A DNA stretch of 64,000 nt from Actinernus sp. WN-2022 (Eukaryota > Cnidaria > Anthozoa > Actiniaria > Actinernidae), in the NCBI GenBank assembly GCA_030867875.1, contig JAOWCC010000028.1, positions 496,001-560,000 of the forward strand. Reading direction: 5' to 3'. Positions 11,201 through 24,400 of the stretch are shown piece by piece. The notes under the pieces were generated by a model that was not told the origin of the DNA, did no database searches, and saw only the letters and a list, made by a program, of their open reading frames with translations. The translations under genes and the position numbers were made by a program. Within the stretch, counting starts at the first letter, position 1; each line of letters begins with the position of its first letter.

Positions 11201-13610
11201 TGGTTCTCTGGTTTTCCCCGTTCTCAAAACCAACCTAACTTTCAATTCGCGGCAGGAATTCGTCGAATACTTATTACTACCCATGGCTTCCAATATCTCG
11301 ACTTAAAAGTTTAGTAATTATGTTGTCCATGACGTAGAAGTTAAGTGAAATCTGACTGGTGGACAGCAAGAATCGCGCAATAATGTTCATTTGTCGCACA
11401 GAGGAAAAAAGGAAAACGTACAGACTGCATATTTTGACTCAGCTCTGGTACAGACAGCCCGAGTAAAAATGATTCAAAAACCATAACACTTATTAGAGCA
11501 CTTCCCTAAATATAGACTGACCAGCATAACCGTCCGTTGAAAAATATTTTTGAAAAGTGCAAACATGGCTTGTTCCTCTTCTAATGTATATGATTAGGAT
11601 ATAAAAGAACCTGTACGTTGTGCTGGCTATTTCTAGAAAGAGTAGAGCTATACAAATATATATAAACTATATGGCAGCACAATGCACCACAATTGCAGTC
11701 CTTATCTCAAACAAGACACCCCTGTGAAGCGCATTTTATGATATATATATACCAATAGAATGTTCGCTATATAAATGGAAAACGTTTTGTAAAGCAATAA
11801 TTCAGTTCTATTTAGGATCAGTACAAAGTGCTTCAGCTTCGATCAAACAAGAATTATATTTGAAAGGTCAGCACTTGCTCTGGTTTGACTTCCAAGCCGA
11901 CTAGTAGACCCTCTGGGTCGGCTAGAACACTTAATAACGATAACAATAAAGAGGGAAGGACATAATATACTTTATTGGGTGAGAAACACAATTACTGGTG
12001 ACCCAGTAGTTTACATTGCGGCCCATTATAAAAACTAAAACTATCTAGTTTCTATGTTGTAATTCTTATCTAAGTAATATTAATTGTTAAAGATAATTTG
12101 TAATTTGCAACTGATTTGTCCTAAAAGTAGACTAAATACTGAATTAAAATGTTCTTGTAATATTAAAACGTTTATGTTTGAAGTTATTGGATAAAATGTT
12201 GTTGAATAAATGTTTCTTAAAATTACTTAGTTGGGAAATGTTTTTCGCATCGCTTCCATAATCGAGTGCCGCTCGCATGAAATGTGTGAAGCCCTGAATT
12301 CGTTTGGCATTTAGGTACGACTAACCCAAGGTTAGACGAGGCTCTGGTGCAGTGATTGTGAGTGTCTTTTAAATTATATACATAGTTATTAAAGTACTCC
12401 GGGCACTTTCCACTCAGTAACAATCTTAAACATCATACACAGTTTCTTCACGCGCACGAGATCGTCAATAGGAATATATCCAGTGCAGCTTGTTAAAAAG
12501 TTCTACTAACCTATCATAAAAGTTTGCATCTTACTGCACGTTAATACAGTTTCATTATCATCATCGACTTTCAGCCAGATCCTCTCAGTTTATTTCAATA
12601 GTTCGTAGGGCTTCATTAATTCTCAGTTCAGTATTCGAGGCTTAAATGTTCTATATGTCAGACACACATTAGGAAATAGAAGTTTACTAGCACCATTTCA
12701 GATGCTGCTGACTTTATTGTCTTCTAGCTCTCATCAAGAAAAGCGTACTATAATGAGAAACAGAGGACATTCCAGTATAGGCAATGTATAAAAATCATGT
12801 TCAAAACAGGTTTTTATTCAAAATATTGACAATAAACTACATTCAGGCGTAACTCCTACAGACTTTGTAATTCACTCCGTATAAACATCAATTATTCAAC
12901 TATCGATAAAAGCACACGTGTATATATTATTTGATATCTACAATGATCTGATTCGAGAAATGTTTCATACGAAAATTATTAAAGGTGAAAAAACTAGAAA
13001 CACAAAACCAATAACGCGCTCAGCTGCATAGCCAGGCGGGTGGGGGTGTTGTCAGCTACCTCGTCTCCAGGATCTTTACCCGGTTGGACCAACGTTAAAG
13101 ACGCGGACATAGTTTTCGACTTTGGGCAAGCGAATTAGCGATTTGTGGCTGATCTCTTTGAGGTAATGGGGTTGTTTAGGAGTTGAACATGTGGGGAATT
13201 TATTGGGAAACTGGTATCCATGCCAGTGGACAATTTGCTGTACTGTAGAAATTATTCGATTTATGGCCGTTTAAATCGAGTCACCCGAGCTCAATATCTC
13301 CTATCTTAAATTTCTTCTTTGAGGAAGAAAATCAAGAAAGCAAAAACCACCCTGAATCGAGGCCAAACTGCCCAGGAATCGCCAGAGAGGTAATAACTCG
13401 AAGAAACTTCGAAGAAACCACTCGTCCGCTCATCAGGATAAGTGCTAAATGGCATCGGGCGAGGGCTAGTTTGCCCATTGGGCAAGTGCAGTCATAATAC
13501 CCTTCACTGCGTATGAGATTTCCAAAGGGTAGATTTATTGCTTAAAACCAAAAAAATGTCGTTGTATTTGGACAATTTATATCGAAACTAAAAATTGAAC
13601 CGGCGGGTGT
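11201..13610. other. Intergenic, no gene recognised
   Basis: About 2.4 kb without a convincing gene. A CCCGAGT repeat fragment lies near 11440-11470. The remainder is AT-rich with only short random frames (longest 66 codons, minus strand near 12223-12423, no recognisable similarity). The more GC-balanced part 13020-13560 has no long frame either. Confidence 0.45.
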
Positions 13611-13611
13611 A

Positions 13612-13702
13612 AAGTACAGGTCAAGTCACAGGTCAGGTCACGTGTCAGGTCACGTGTCAGGTCACAGGTCAGGCTACAGGTCAGGTCACAGGTCAGGTCA
13701 CA
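13612..13702. repeat. CAGGTCAGGTCA minisatellite
   Basis: About seven imperfect copies of a 12-13 bp motif of the form CAGGTCAGGTCA, with variants CACGTGTCAGGT. It directly abuts the large palindrome to its right. Confidence 0.85.
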
Positions 13703-13710
13703 GTGCACAT

Positions 13711-14080
13711 AAAGGACTACGAGTTCGAGCCCGAGTTGGAGCGCTCAAAAAATGTTATCTCTCGTTTACCTTCTCTTCTTGTTTACCTGTGAACCCTAGC
13801 TCTAGGTGAGTGAACCCGTCGTTTACCCGTGAACTCGTCCGATGGTTAGGGTTAGGTTTGTGGTTCGGGTTAGGATTTGTCTTAGAATTAACAATAACAA
13901 TAATTCTAAGACAAATCCTAACCCAACAACAAACCTAACCCTAACCATGGGACGAGTTCACGGGTAAACGACGGGTTCACTCACCTAGAGCTGGGGTTCA
14001 CAGGTAAACAAGAAGAGAAGATAAACAAGAGAAAAACCTTTTTCGAGACTCCAACTCGGGCTCGAACTCGTAATCCTTTG
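13711..14080. repeat. 370 bp near-perfect palindrome, 10 bp loop
   Basis: Left arm 13711-13890 and right arm 13901-14080 are reverse complements over 180 bases, with only scattered mismatches and no net indel, around a 10 bp spacer ACAATAACAA. Outer ends read AAAGGACTACGAGTTCGAGC and its complement. Inner ends read TCTTAGAATTA and TAATTCTAAGA. Transcribed, this would form a very long hairpin. It may be a foldback transposon, but I see no clear target duplication. Confidence 0.92.
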
Positions 14081-14361
14081 CATGTTTAGTTGATAATTAA
14101 ACTTTCGCATTCACTGGACAATCGGTAATTATAAAAAAAAGATGTGGACTTTTTCGTACAATATATGATTGCCACTTTTATTTGCAATCTTCCGTTTGCG
14201 GCATCACGTGACAAACTGTATTGAAAGTTTACAGTTTATTAGTTTAGCCACAGTTTTTTTGCTTTGCATACCAAACTTATTAATCATGTGGTTAACGACC
14301 CGCAAAGTGTGAAAACTGTTAATATCACGTCTTTTGAAAATGCGACAGTTCGCCAGAATGC

Positions 14362-14738
14362 TAGCCTGCTATGCAGACGTATTTTTTCACTCTCGTAAAT
14401 GCGTCTGCTTACCCAAGCGCTTAATTAGCTTCCAATATGCACACCTCATTGTGTTATGGACCAATCAGATTTTACCTTCCATATCGTGGAAAGTGACGTA
14501 CTGTTGCATTTGAAAGGTTTCAGACAATACATTTGCCATTGCCCAATCATAGGAGAGTGTTCACTGGCGCGCCAATTCACTAAATTTCTAACAATGGCTT
14601 TGATTGGACAGAAAAATATAACAAACGTGCTGACGTCGTGCTTGCATATTGGAAACTAATTAAGCGCTCGAGTAAGCAGACGTTACTTTTTTCTTCGAAT
14701 TTATGACAATGAAAAAATACGTCTGCATAAGCAGGCTA
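14362..14738. mobile_element. 377 bp inverted-repeat MITE with 9 bp TSD
   Basis: The element starts TAGCCTGCTATGCAGACG and ends in the complement (CGTCTGCATAAGCAGGCTA). Inverted similarity extends about 90 bases inward, including GCGCTTAATTAG and TTCCAATATGCA. Nine bases, CCAGAATGC, flank it on both sides (14353-14361 and 14739-14747). The 67-codon frame inside (14456-14659) looks like chance. The length and the 9 bp duplication fit a non-autonomous Mutator-like element; the class is an inference. Confidence 0.88.
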
Positions 14739-14939
14739 CCAGAATGCAAGTTTTCCTAGCTAATACTCGAAGTTAGAAAACTTTAATTTCCCAAATAGTT
14801 TGTCGCCTAATGCAACTGAACGGAAGAATAACAATACTAGTGTCATATTGAAAATCAGAAATGCATTTGACATGTGACAAAATATAATATTCAACACATA
14901 TTAGAGCGGGGCCATTTTCTGTGATTGCACATTGCCAAA

Positions 14940-15480
14940 AGATAAATATTGGAAAGTAGTTACTTTTCTATAAATTGACGTAACGAAAAAAAGGAATATT
15001 AGATAAATAGTATATAGTAGTTTTCTGTAGTGTCATACAACAACAAAAATAGAATGTTGGTTTCTGTAGTTTGATATACATGATATGAGCGAAAAATAAA
15101 ATATCGGATACAAGTGCGATATTACATTGCTCAGGTGTTATATAAAAATAGAATATCGGATAAATATCGGACACTAGATTATTGAGATGTGAAATGTAAG
15201 AAAAAAATCGGATAAATATCAGATATTAGATTACTAGGATGTAATATATGGAAAAATAAATAACGAAAAAGAAAATATCCGACACCAGATTCCTGGAATG
15301 TGCCAATGAGACAAAAAAATTAAATATCTGATACTAGATTAATGAGATCTGAGATGAAACACAATTAAGATATTCGTAGCATGGGAATATGTTTTGATAT
15401 TATCGGATACCAGACAGATTCGACGTAAAATTCGACAAGGGAAAAATATCGCATAAATATTCGATATTCCGTCGAGAACG
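14940..15480. repeat. Degenerate ATATCGGATA tandem region
   Basis: The words ATATCGGATA, ATATCGGACACTAGATTA and GAGATGTGAAATG recur about eight times at irregular 50-75 bp spacing with heavy divergence. This looks like an old tandem repeat in which substitutions and indels have accumulated. Confidence 0.6.
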
Positions 15481-15595
15481 CGGCGAGAACACTCAAACCC
15501 TATGGTCTCAACATCCGGGAAAAGTCGTTCTAGATATCTGTTTTCACCTTTTTACTGGCAGTATTGTTTCACTGTCAATCATTTCGTAATTTGTA

Positions 15596-17370
15596 TTATT
15601 ACTCGGGCTGCCTGTGGCAGCACCGAGTCTTAAAATGCAAGTGTTTTTTTTTTTTGTTCGGTGTCGCAAAATTTCTGCGCATGCGTTAAAGGTCAAATTC
15701 ACACCAATCAGATTGCGCTGTGCTGGTCACACAACAATCGCCAGGTTAATTTATTTACATAATTTAATACATTAAAGCAAGATGGCGGAGGGCCCGCGAG
15801 CAACTTTCTCTCTAATTTGGAGTCTCATCTCTCAAATTTAAGCCAGTTTAATGTTTTATTTAACTTCACTCGTGCGAAAGCCTTCCAACAGGCTCAGGAT
15901 ATTTCAACTGGCGCTATTGTCGGAGCCGAAGGACCGCGTTTTTTACCCAGATGGCCAGTGATTTTATATACGACACGTACGACGACCTGAAGCCAGGATC
16001 CGGAAAGCTAAAATTCAAAGAAATAGATATTGGAATCTATAAGACATCGGCTCGCTGTGCTGCATTTAAAACATCCGAGGAGAACATCTTATTTTGGGTG
16101 AAGACACTTCAAGACCAATATTATGAGTCTCTTAAAAACTGTCAGAGATTTAAATTTACCGTAAGTTGGATCAGAGAGTATTGAGATCACGTTATTTCGT
16201 TCCAGCGAGGATATTGACCTAGCGGAAACGGTACAAGCTGTCGAAGGATTTTACTTATAATGATCCACGTCTACTTAACAACAGGAATAGTTATGTGCCA
16301 AGGCATGGGCAAAGATTGAGTTTCCCAGATTACAGATGAAAGTAGAGAACTTAATGAACGAAGAAACAGAGGTCACGCGCGACATGCTTGAGAACATGAA
16401 CATGTTCAACACTTTACGTTATACTAAGAAAACAAAACAAATTGCAGAGCCTGCAAGTTCACAAGTCAATGAAAAACCCCAAGAGCCTGTAGTTTTGGAT
16501 CAACATATCCTTGAAACTCCAAAAGCAACATACACATGAGTCAAATTCAAACCGGAAGAGACGGAATTCTTTAGATTCTTCACGAGGATTGTTATGTCGC
16601 AATAAGAACTCTCGCTGCTTTAATAACCTTGATTTGTAACATGGAGGCTGACCTAACTGATACTTACTCTCGCTACATCAAAACACGAATCAAGAAACCA
16701 AACTCTGTCATTTGGAAGACACATTAGTGCAGCAAGATAATATATACAAGACCGAAATCAAGATGCTGTCATCACGAATATATTATTGACCTAGAAGTTG
16801 AAAATGGCGAGTTGAAAGCGGATATAATAAAGCAGAGATCCGACTTTCGAACTTTAAAAAAACAATCAAGAATACAAAAAAGAAGACAATGAAAGACCAA
16901 GGTCTCCAGTGTTCCGAGACTACCCAACCTACTGAAGCTTATCAGTTTGTTCAAGAACCATCTTTCTTACATGACAACCCGATCCCTATTCATCAGAATA
17001 CATTTTCTGTGCTAAATGACGAGAGTTTACAATCACCTGACCGACAATCCACTACTAAAGAAAGGGACCATGAAGTACGGTAGTATCAAAACAATGAATA
17101 TATATATGCCTGCTCAAATGCAGTGTGTTAAACGAATAAGTAGTGTTTAAATTAAAAGGTCAACATACGAGAAAAACAAAACTATTAAATTACATATATA
17201 CTAGGGGAGCAGAGAATGAAAGTCACGGCGCTACCGGCCACTCCTAAAGACTGCTAAATTCAGCTAATAATTCTTCCCTTTGGTTATTACTAAGAGGATT
17301 TCAAATGAAAGTGTATTTCATCTTCAATCTCATGTGGCCCGAGTGAAAGCCCAGATGGGCTCTTGTTTAT
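15596..17370. mobile_element. Probable decayed element bounded by CCCGAGT repeats
   Basis: The left edge has a hairpin ACTCGGGCTGCC / GGCAGCACCGAGT (about 15602-15630) followed by a T run and TTCTGCGCATGCGTTAA. The right edge (17337-17370) has GGCCCGAGTGAAAGCCCAGA. These are the same edges, in the opposite orientation, as those around 9040-9200 and 9470-9700. Between them is a broken coding remnant (15951-17083). I infer a decayed protein-coding transposable element; the class is unknown. Confidence 0.5.
15951..17083 (+). pseudogene. Broken coding remnant, family not recognised
   Basis: Three coding-like pieces follow one another on the + strand in different frames: 15951-16184 (starts MASDFIYDTYDDLKPG), about 16200-16539 and about 16790-17083. 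Stops and frame changes separate them. The third piece, before its end, reads like a coiled coil (ENGELKADIIKQRSDFRTLK). Codon use looks protein-like, with charged residues and few rare runs, but I do not recognise the family and do not assign a function. A GTAAGT stands at the end of the first piece with an AG 46 bases later; that intron would be too short to trust. Position between CCCGAGT repeats suggests an element-borne gene. Confidence 0.4.
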
Positions 17371-18311
17371 CTTATTCCGCAACAGCTATCACGTTCAAAA
17401 ATACACGCCAATGTAAATTTTCTTCATTTTACCTGAAGAAGGCTGGTGTGTCCAGCCGACATATGGTACCACTACGTTGTGTCTTTGCTTCCAGTTATTG
17501 TTATAAAGTCGATTGTAAATTATCGTAATATTTTTAAATTATGGCAAAGAATACAAACTGTTCCTACTTGACAGCCAGCTATAATGATAATATTATGTTC
17601 ATAAAGTTGACATTTATGACTACTACATTCTTGAGAAACTTATTTACAGCGGTAGTATTGTTATAGTACTTAGTAATAGTACTAGAATTAGTATTAGTAT
17701 TAGAATTAACATAAGTATCAACATTAGCATTAGATTATTATATTCATGAAATTATGAAACTTGAGAAACATTAACATTGAGATTATTATTATATTCATGA
17801 AATTATTTATATGTAAACTAATTATAGCAATATTTCCTTTTGTATTACCAACACCCCTTTCCTCTGCTCTTTTTCTTATTTCTTTTGTATAATTCCTCTG
17901 GAATCTTTTTCCTCAATTTCTTCTCTGCACTTTTTCCTATTTATATAATTCTTCTTTTTTCCCCTCGACTATTATACCTATGGTAGTGATCAACTCGAAA
18001 GCCTAGCGGCTACTTTGACCACTACGCACATCTAACCTAGCTCATTAAATTTAATAGCTTATATTATCATTCCTTTTTCCTACATATTTGTAAATTCTAT
18101 TTAAAAAAAAGGAAAAATAGTGCAAAATAAAATGAATCTGAACACTAACGTTATTTGGAACAAGCAATCAATGTACTACGTTTGTACATGATCCAAATAA
18201 AAATTTATTTGTCTCTCACTTTAACTGGGGTCGCTGTGGAATTGATAAACGCGCGAGGAATGAAAAACAACAGACTGCTGGTCAGCTCTGCTTGCAGACT
18301 CGGATTTTAAG
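17371..18311. other. Upstream region of the helicase gene
   Basis: AT-rich, with a degenerate TTAGTATTAG-type simple stretch near 17660-17740 and pyrimidine-rich sequence near 17860-17960. No gene is visible. The last 80 bases before the start codon are less AT-rich and contain no obvious TATA box at a sensible distance, so the promoter is probably TATA-less. This is where transcription start and 5' untranslated sequence should lie. Confidence 0.4.
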
Positions 18312-18401
18312 ATGGCGGACGCGTACGAGTTATTTCGGCGTTTGAGAGCCGGGGCAAAATTTGAGAGAAAAACTTACAAAGAAGGTCTAGAAAAGTTCAA
18401 G
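18312..18401 (+). CDS. DDX52: DDX52 exon 1 (start codon)
   Basis: Thirty codons, MADAYELFRRLRAGAKFERK and ten more, ending in phase 0 at the donor AAG|GTGAGT. The ATG has a strong context (AAG before, G after) and the residues LFRRL.AGAKF match the known N-terminus of animal DDX52, so the start is well supported. Upstream in-frame sequence is untranslated. Confidence 0.95.
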
Positions 18402-21400
18402 GTGAGTGTTGATTGTTCCATTGATGTGTCATAGTTAGTTTGGAGTTTTGTGACTTCAAACTTCATCGTAAACTCAACAGTCAACTTTCCCTTCCATATT
18501 TGCCATAATTTGAGACTTTGAGTTCCATGAATTAAGTTGTTCTTGTGTCCGAAATCCGCCGAGTCCAAATTATTTTTGTCTGTTATTTTTAACATGAACT
18601 TTGAAATAAGCTTTAAGTTTAATAATCGAGGAAATACGGTAATTACTATACCGACTACCGGTAAGTTAAATTAACATAGTTTTACCACGAGGTAAAACTC
18701 TGCTTTTTCCGGCAAGCTGCCATTAGCTACCCTGGATTCCAGAGGTTAAATGTTTTGCCTTTTGTTGGTAATATTCGGTGAGCGCGCGGAAGGCAAAGAA
18801 CCCAGGGTAGCCATTAGCTGGTTAACTAATTTGGCAGCACGTGAATACTTCATACTTTCCCACATAAACATTAAAAAATGGAAGCCATTGATTCTCGTGC
18901 ACCGAAAAGTAAACACCGCAAACTTCGAGCATGTTGTTGAACTGAACTACATGTATTAAGGAACAAACAACGTCAGCAATACAATACGTACAAAACTATT
19001 CATTTATCTCAGGTGTATTTAGACTCGTTCTATGAATGATTTGGCGTTGAAAATGGGTAAGATTTATTTGAATTTCAGGGTTAGGTTTTTAGAAGGTTTG
19101 TATGAAAATTTGAGAAAATGCATTATTAATGAACCAAGTGGTGGGGTATTCTGCAATCGTTCCCAATACTGTATATAAAGCAGGGGTATTTTTTCGTACA
19201 TGTTATTGACTAGACTTGGATTTAAAAACCTGAAAATTCTGCATCAGCATTCCTGCAAACATTTTGTACTGAGTGAAAAACATAGGGTATCCTATAGTAT
19301 GGCCAATCTCGCAACTGCCACCTGAGGGATGTGTCTGAGAGGGACTGGCGTTACCCTTGGTCTCCATGCTCCACACTGGCAAATGTAAAGAATGCCTGGG
19401 ATGTATCTAATGAGCTGGCAAGTAAGGAATACACTGTGCATTGCACCTGCTACAAGCAAGTGCAAGGGGTGGGGTGGTGGTTAGTTTTGAAAACATGTTA
19501 ATTCTTGGGGGGGGGGGGGGGGATTTCTTGGTTTTCTTTTTATCAGTGGGGGTAAGAATTCAAAAGAATGATTTTTACATTTTTTTACAAAGATCACAGG
19601 AAAATGCAAGTGTGGCATGAATATTGCATGTTGAGAGAAAAACCAAACATCTGTACAGGCTCAAGAAATCTTAAAACTGCTCTCCTTTCCATGAAAATCA
19701 TAGAGCTACATGTACATCAAAATACAAATAGTAGGGGTTTTGAAATTCATATATTTAAAATTTAACCTACATGTATAAACACTGAATATGTGCATGGTTT
19801 TTAATCACATGGCTTCTTTCAGCCACCAGTACAACACAATATCTCAAGTGGATCCAAAAGTATTTCTGAGGCTCCGGATTTCTTTGGAAATAATGAGAAA
19901 AAAACAGCACAAGAATCAACTACAAGTGAACACCAGTCAAGACTTCTAAAAAGAAGAAGAAGAAGAGAACACATTCAGAAAGTAAGAATGTACATGAGTG
20001 TACATTGTACATCACTTGTTGTAATGTGTTGTTGAATTTTTACTGTTGATTTTCAGCATTATGTTTTGTCAATGTTGATCTCAGGTTAGGTTTTCATACA
20101 GCCCCGCCGGAAATTATAGGGACATCCGACCGCGGTTTTCTGCCGAGGTCATCGCAGAAGTGATCGTGGCATTTTTGAAAACTCCACTGTTGATTACTCT
20201 AAAAGAAGTATCTTGAACCTCGGCAGACACTGTTTAAAAACTTCTCAATATTTATACGCATGTTCATTTAATACACATCAACATTTTATTCTTCGTCTGG
20301 TTCACGATTTCAATGGCGCCATTGTTTGGAAACAAACTTCTTCAAACTCGGCACGTTAAACCGCCATTTAAAAAAGCTTTAACTTTTCGGACTTCGCTTG
20401 CTGAGACACATCAACATTTTATTCTTCGTCTGGTTCACGACTTCAACGGCGCCGTTGTTTGTCACTCTAAAACAAACTTCTTCAAACTCGGCACGCTGTT
20501 TCACGACTTCAAGAATAGAAATCCGATGCTATGAACCGGTTTGAATCGAAGGGTGTAATAAACGAAAGGAATGCGTTACTATAAATCGCACGTCTCAACT
20601 TCAGATGTGTTCAATTTTGTAAACGTTATCCGTATATCCACAATAATATTCAGATCCTTCAGCCTTTCAGAGATTTGTAAAAGTCATTGCATAAAGTTTT
20701 CAAGTAAATTATGCAGTTATCAAAATATTGTGAGCCGTAAAATAAACAAAACAACGGATGCTCGCTTAGTTCCCAGACCGGCGGTACGTGGCCCGCTTTA
20801 AAGCTTGACTCACTCGCTGAGCGCAAAACATAACTTACACCAAATAAACTTTTGCTTCAGTGTAGTTTCACATTTACGGCAGATCGTTGTCTTGTTACTA
20901 GTATTAAAAGGTTTCGGCAGAAGTCATTGTAAATGCTTGTGTATTAAAATCTCAACTCTTCTGAATTTCCACGTGCAATCAGTCAGGCGTGAACGTGTCA
21001 GTCTGATTTTTCACAGAACATCAACAGAGTTTTGAAGCAACGTTTGTTATATTGAAAGACGTGCAAAAACTTCTATACTCTTACCAGAAAACTTCTACTG
21101 GGAAAGTGCAATTCCTTTTGAATTAAAAGAGCTTTAATGCATCGGATCAGATCAGTCAGTTCGCGTAAATTGAAATTAATTGCGGCCCGTGGTATTTGTG
21201 TCAGAAATGAGACACACGTCTGGCTGACAGCTATTCACGATTGATGGGGACTTTTATTAAGAATCTTGACTTTTTGACAGGTTGGCGATATTTCGCCTTG
21301 GCATTCGAATTTTCGCGTATCTGATCGATTCTTCGTCGAAATTTCGAACGAAAAGTTGCCTGAAATTTCATCGACATTCGTAGGAACAAAGAGCGAAATT

Positions 21401-24400
21401 CGTTGAAATACATTTGCATGACTTTTGCACAATACTGTAGCTCACAGTTCGATGTGTTGTCGTTTGTGTTTAACTTTCAAATAAAGCACTCCACGGCGCT
21501 GACTAATTCGCCAGAGTTATTCCCATAAAGCTCACAGTTCGATGTACTGTCGTTGTTTGTTTGTGTTTGTGTGTTTAACTTTGAAATAAAGCACTCCACG
21601 GCGCTGACTAGTTCGTCACAGTTTATTCCCGTAAAGCTCACAGTTCGATGTGCTGTCATTTTTTGTTTGTGTTTGTATGTTCAACTTCAAATAATGCACT
21701 CCACGGCGCTGAATAATTCGCCAGAGTTATTCCCATAAAGCTCGATCACAGTTCGATGTGCTGTCGTTTTTTGTTTGTGTGTTTAACTTTCAAATAAAGC
21801 ACTTCACGGCACTGACTAGTTCGCCACAATCTCACTTGTTCAAGTTAACACATGTACAGTGTGTCCCGAACCTCGGTTACGACCTCGGTTAGCGCCGCAT
21901 CCAAGAATGACTGCGGCGTTTTCAAAACGACTGCGGCGGCCGCAAAAATGACCGAGGTTTACCGAGGAAAAACCGCGGTCATTGCACGAGGTACGGACGC
22001 GGTAAATGTCCCTATAATTTCCGGCGGGGCTGCATGTAGCCTGGTTCCCACACTAGCGATGCAAGCATAAGTGCAAGCTACATGTACATGCACAAACAGT
22101 ACAATGTATTGATAATTAGCAGTGCTTGTTCTTGCTCCACAACTACAGCACAGTTTGTCTGCATATTACATTGTATCATTGTTGCTGTACATGTAAAATT
22201 TTGTGCTTATGCTTATGATTATAATGCTTGTACAGTGTATGTAATTGCTAGCACAAACCTGGCTTTACATAGTGTGTTTTGGTAAGGTACGTGTTTATTA
22301 AAGGAAGCAGTGTGGAGTTAAAACTGTGCCAAGTGTTGGTACATGTACAGTACAGCCGTAAAATAATGCACGCGCAAGAAGTGGCGCAAGCAACTTCTTG
22401 CGACGCAAGAACACGCAAGCTGCCGCAAGAAGGCCTAATCCAACTTTTTGCGCTTTAGACGCAAGAACTACTCAACCGCAAGAAGTTCAGGCTGAAGCGC
22501 AAGAACTAAATATTTTGAGCTTATCCGCAAGAAGATGAAACGCAAGAAGTTGAAGTCTTAACGCAAGAACTGGTCGCTTCTTTGAGCTCGGGAAGACGCG
22601 GCTGTTTTCGTACGCTAAGATTTATGTTTCTAACTTCAGATATCGACGTTCGCCTTTTATTTCCCTCTTGAATCTAAAGGTTTTCTAGAGTACGATAATC
22701 GAAAAGCAAATATATGTATCTCAAGCACTCGGCTGTTTTAGCAGGCAAGTAGAATAAATATTGATACACTCAAGGGAAGGGAAAAATTGTTTGAGATCAA
22801 CCGCGAGTTCCAGGATATTCATTTACTGATAGTATTAAAGACTGCAAATCACGATGAGCGGCAAAAATCTGGCGCGGCGGGAATGTACGTCTCACGCTAT
22901 CGTGTAGCAATGAAACGGCGGTATTAAACTAAGCTTTTGAAGCTATCAGTCTTCAAATCCATAATGAATGTTCCTTGATGGTCTTGACTATCGAATGGCT
23001 ACCAAAACGTTATAATGAATGGCTCACCATTGACCAAATTAATAATTATCGCAGGGTCGCCAAAAGAAAGGTTGCGTGGGATTGCGTTACTAAACACCGT
23101 CCTATCGTTAGTTCGGTGTTTTTATTTCATCTGATAAACTTTAGCTTTTGTAGATTAATAGATCCGTCAATCATTCAGTATTTTTAAAAGTCATCTATTG
23201 CATATGTTTTCAATTCAAGAAGCCAGCTTTTCGGTGATACAACGATTCTCCGAGTTCACGTGCGCTTTCAGCCGTGGAGACTGATTGTCTGGTTTTTGAC
23301 ACAAGATCAAGAGTACCGCGAACTTTGAGGAAAGTGTGATTTTATTGCGTTGTAGTTGAAAATGCAACACAAGCTTCTCAGCTTTACTGGAAAATGATTA
23401 ATTCTACCAAATAAATATTCTGGAGTTTATTTTTTTATCTAATGTGGCTCCGTTTTCAAAGTCCGAGTCTTGAATGTGTGACATTTTCCGCGAACTGATT
23501 TGAATAATCAATGAGCTCCGCAGTGTTTGTTTTGCTTTGAGATCGCACTAAAATGTCTTCCTACCAAACCAAATGTTTTGAAAGTTTCATTTTATTTACG
23601 GATCTGAATAGTTTCCACCTGATGTGAAAACTGGCTTGAGTCTATTCTGTCAAATCGATACACTGGTGAATAAGCTTTTTGGATATTTTAATTTGTTGTC
23701 TGATTAATACACGGTAATTTGCAAATTTGCATGAGATCGTACCGAATCTTCTGGAGTTTTGATTTCAGTTTCTTTGTCACGAGTTAATAAAATATTCAAG
23801 TCTGCGGGTATCGAAGTACGCGATGCTTAATCTCTCTATTAGCTGCTACCCGCGAACGGCAGAAATGAAAACATGACCACAATTTTCGCGCGTTTGCTGC
23901 TTGACATTTTCAGTTTTTACGTAAGGTCGAGTAGATCCGCGTTAATTGTTGTTTACGTTGGAATTCTTTTCCACTTTTCTTATATATTTATTTTGTATTT
24001 TGACGGCGGGCTGACGTTTCCCGTTTGCCGTAGAACGCGGTGTTTAATCTCTCAAAAAGTTTAAGATATTAGTAAACTTTCATGGTTCTCAAAGGTTCCG
24101 TTTCTTATTAGCGATCTCACATACACACAAACATGTTCTCATATGCCACCACGTCTTGCGTGTTCTTAAAGTATACCTTCTTGCATCTTCTTGCGGGTTG
24201 ATCTTCTTGCGGAATGAACTTCTTGCGGGTTGATCTTCTTGCGGAAAGAACTTCTTGCGGGTCTTAAGTTCTTGCGTTAGTTCAGTAATTTCAAGCGCAT
24301 GCGGCACGCAAGAACCTGTTGGCTTGCGGACGCAAAAAGAAGTTCTTGCGCGTGCATTATTTTACGGCTGTACTGTAAGTGGTTGGTACATGTACATGTA

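Noticed and set aside
15951..16240. Real two-exon gene using GTAAGT at 16160 and AG at 16204
   Set aside because: The intron would be about 46 bases, the next part soon hits stops, and the surroundings are element ends.
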